From NCBI GenBank assembly GCA_021783695.1, contig JAJXTO010000001.1, positions 22,068-86,067 on the forward strand: a DNA stretch of 64,000 bases. The letters run 5' to 3'. Positions 62,240 through 64,000 of this stretch are shown in pieces; within the stretch, counting starts at the first letter, position 1, and every line of letters starts with the position of its first letter. A program made the translations under genes and the position numbers. The notes beneath the pieces were generated by a model. It did no database searches and had not been told where the DNA came from. It saw only the letters and a list, made by a program, of their open reading frames with translations. Source of the stretch: Pseudomonadota bacterium (GTDB lineage Bacteria; Pseudomonadota; Gammaproteobacteria; Burkholderiales; Burkholderiaceae_C).

Positions 62240-62417
62240 AAGGTACTCCAAACAAGTCAAAAAGAACAAGTCGTTGCACAGCATGTGGAGAATTTCTGGA
62301 CAAGTTGGTACTTCATGGGTCAGCGCTCAAGTTGTTCCAAACCATCCTTTTTCAGACTGCCACTTTTCCACAGACCTGAATCACGCTCCAGCCCGCATGC
62401 TTTCAGCCCTTTTTGTC

Positions 62418-62426
62418 TTATCCACA
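62418..62426 (+). promoter_or_regulatory. Perfect DnaA box in dnaA-dnaN gap
   Basis: TTATCCACA is identical to the consensus and lies 53 bases before dnaN. Confidence 0.8.
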
Positions 62427-62478
62427 GCGCAGGCGACCCTTTACTATCACTTCTATTCTGAATAAAGGAAAAGAAAGA

Positions 62479-63594
62479 ATGAACAGATTGACCTCATCCC
62501 GCGATGAATTGCTCAAGCTGCTGGGGCAGGGTGCGGGCATTGTCGAACGCCGTCAGACATTGCCCATCCTGGCCAATGTGCTCATTCAGCACAACACCCA
62601 AGGCACGCAGTTCACCACCAGCGATATGGAGGTGCAGATTCGTCTTCAGGCGGGTGAGGCGGTTCAGACTGGCGCGGAAGACGCGGCCATCACGGTCAAT
62701 ATGCGCAAGCTGCTCGACATCCTTCGCGCTGTCGCGGCTGGAACCGTGACCCTGGAATGGGCCGACGGAAAAATGACCGTGCGCGCGGGAAAGAGTCGCT
62801 TCAGCCTGCAAACTTTGCCGGCTGAAGACTTCCCGCTGGTGCGCTCCGCAAGCGATTTCAGCAATCAGGTCTTGCGCCTGCCGCAAAAATTGCTCAAGCG
62901 TCTGCTCGGGCTGACACACTTTGCCATGGCGCAGCATGACATCCGCTACTACCTCAACGGCATGTTGTGGGTCGCGGATGGCCGCCAGATGCATCTGGTG
63001 GCCACCGACGGCCACCGTATGACCCTGGCGACGGCTTCGCTCGAAACGGCCGTAGAGCGCCGCGAGATCATCCTGCCGCGCAAAACCGTGCTCGAACTGT
63101 CCCGCCTGCTCGGTGATGAGGACGACGCGATGATCGACATCGCCCTGGCCAGCAACCAGGCCCGGCTGAGCCTGGATGGGCTGGAATTCACCAGCAAGCT
63201 CATTGAAGGCAAGTTCCCCGATTACCAGCGCGTAGTGCCCAAGGGGCATCGCAATATGCTGCTGGTTGAACGCAGCACCCTGCAGGCAGCGCTGCAGCGC
63301 GTGGCCATTCTCACGAACGACAAGTTCAAGGGCGTACGCGTGAATCTGGAGCCCGGGCTGCTGCGGCTGACCTCCATCAACGCCGAACAGGAAGAAGCGC
63401 AGGAAGAGATCGACATCGATTATGGTGGCGATTCCATCGAAATCGGCTTCAACATCGCCTATCTCATCGACGCACTGGCCAATATGCCCACCGAGCAGGT
63501 GCGCCTCGAAATGCAGGACGGCAATAGCAGCGCGCTGTTCACCATGCCCGATGAGCCCAACTTCAAATATGTGGTCATGCCCATGCGGATCTGA
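62479..63594 (+). CDS. dnaN: DNA polymerase III sliding clamp (beta subunit)
   Basis: The 371-residue clamp has the three-domain fold and the family text TLPILANVLIQ, AEDFPLV, MLWVADGRQMHLVATDGHRM and a C-terminal MPDEPNFKYVVMPMRI with the conserved P-M-R end. It rings DNA and tethers the polymerase. AAAGGA and AAGAAAG precede the ATG. It lies between the candidate origin and gyrB. Confidence 0.98.
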   Translation: MNRLTSSRDELLKLLGQGAGIVERRQTLPILANVLIQHNTQGTQFTTSDMEVQIRLQAGEAVQTGAEDAAITVNMRKLLDILRAVAAGTVTLEWADGKMTVRAGKSRFSLQTLPAEDFPLVRSASDFSNQVLRLPQKLLKRLLGLTHFAMAQHDIRYYLNGMLWVADGRQMHLVATDGHRMTLATASLETAVERREIILPRKTVLELSRLLGDEDDAMIDIALASNQARLSLDGLEFTSKLIEGKFPDYQRVVPKGHRNMLLVERSTLQAALQRVAILTNDKFKGVRVNLEPGLLRLTSINAEQEEAQEEIDIDYGGDSIEIGFNIAYLIDALANMPTEQVRLEMQDGNSSALFTMPDEPNFKYVVMPMRI

Positions 63595-63632
63595 CCTGGA
63601 AAAGACACCAACAACACATCGCCGCTTTTGTC

Positions 63633-63650
63633 TCCGTTGACTTCAACGGA
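63633..63650. repeat. Perfect small hairpin between dnaN and gyrB
   Basis: TCCGTTG, ACTT, CAACGGA is a perfect 7-bp stem with a 4-base loop. No T-run follows, so it is probably not a terminator; it may stabilise the transcript or bind a regulator. Confidence 0.6.
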
Positions 63651-63670
63651 ATCTGCTTTGAAAGTCTCTG

Positions 63671-64000
63671 ATGAACGAACCGAAGAACGACAGCTACAGC
63701 GAAAATTCCATTCAAATCCTGGAGGGCCTCGAAGCGGTGCGCAAACGTCCCGGTATGTACATCGGTGACACCTCTGATGGCACAGGCCTGCACCATCTGG
63801 TGTTCGAAGTCGTGGACAACGCCATCGACGAAGCTCTGGCTGGGTATTGTGATGACATCACCGTCACCATCCATTCCGACAACTCGATCAGCGTGTCCGA
63901 CAACGGGCGTGGCATTCCCACCGGCGTGAAGATGGACGACAAGCACGAGCCCAAGCGCAGCGCGGCCGAAATCGCCCTGACCGAACTGCACGCCGGCGGC
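63671..64000 (+). CDS. gyrB: DNA gyrase subunit B, N-terminal part only
   Basis: The 110 codons present begin [20 protein letters not shown] and include [40 protein letters not shown] and [13 protein letters not shown]. This is the GHKL ATP-binding domain of the type II topoisomerase subunit that uses ATP to supercoil DNA. The gene runs off the right end of the window. dnaA-dnaN-gyrB is the conserved origin order. Confidence 0.97.
   Translation, partial: MNEPKNDSYSENSIQILEGLEAVRKRPGMYIGDTSDGTGLHHLVFEVVDNAIDEALAGYCDDITVTIHSDNSISVSDNGRGIPTGVKMDDKHEPKRSAAEIALTELHAGG

Larger units (their letters stand above)
62154..62478. other. Candidate oriC between dnaA and dnaN
   Basis: This 325-bp gap holds three DnaA boxes or near-boxes: TGTGGAGAA at 62284-62292 (one mismatch), TTTTCCACA at 62364-62372 (one mismatch) and TTATCCACA at 62418-62426 (perfect). 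A palindromic repeat lies at its left end, and an AT-rich tail precedes dnaN. This is the most likely origin, although the dnaA upstream region also has a box. Confidence 0.65.

Overview
The window is GC-rich bacterial chromosome centred on a replication-origin neighbourhood: mnmG-rsmG-parA-parB in the middle, and mnmE, yidC, yidD, rnpA, rpmH, dnaA, dnaN and the start of gyrB at the right end. A PhaM-type PHA-granule protein, a DUF3567 protein, a fused indolepyruvate:ferredoxin oxidoreductase and a solo MetH N-terminal domain point to a betaproteobacterium of the order Burkholderiales. A sulfur- or metal-oxidising, Thiomonas-like organism is my best guess, by inference only. I see no rRNA, tRNA, CRISPR array, prophage or intact insertion sequence.

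1-7.4 kb, mostly minus strand: a frameshifted BCS1-like fragment, a small coiled-coil membrane protein, a clear internally deleted relic of the zinc metallopeptidase ypfJ, the fused indolepyruvate oxidoreductase, a Tat-type lipoprotein and an MliC-domain lipoprotein. 7.6-10.1 kb: comEC. 10.2-19.9 kb: five plus-strand genes forming a predicted peptide-ligation and transglutaminase system. It has a circularly permuted ATP-grasp and an alpha-E protein as separate genes, then a 1197-residue transglutaminase, then a fused ATP-grasp/alpha-E protein, then a second transglutaminase. 20-21.7 kb: an unknown protein and the solo MetH domain. 21.8-24.5 kb: a copper-handling run (small secreted protein, CATCGC outer-membrane protein, PCu(A)C chaperone, TlpA thioredoxin). 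24.5-31.9 kb: AAA ATPase, kup, hemN, marC, a TauE/SafE permease behind a possible small RNA, a DUF2892 protein and a Crp/Fnr regulator.

31.9-37.0 kb: the segregation locus, with a perfect parS site before parA and a one-mismatch parS before mnmG. 37.3-46.3 kb: a diguanylate cyclase, a two-module orphan NRPS without a thioesterase, and a BtuF-like metal-receptor protein without a signal peptide. 46.3-56 kb: mixed housekeeping and transport genes (AhpD-like, trxC, phaM, DUF3108, lctP, DUF3567, MFS, ArsR-type regulator, CoxG, D-2-hydroxyacid dehydrogenase). 56-64 kb: the rpmH-rnpA-yidD-yidC-mnmE block diverging from dnaA-dnaN-gyrB, with DnaA boxes upstream of dnaA and between dnaA and dnaN.

The most unusual signal is a dispersed GC-rich palindromic repeat of about 60-70 bp. 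It lies between genes (after kup, after dnaA, over the stop codon of the first ATP-grasp gene), and related copies sit in frame inside comEC and inside the large transglutaminase gene, where they add disordered peptide segments.
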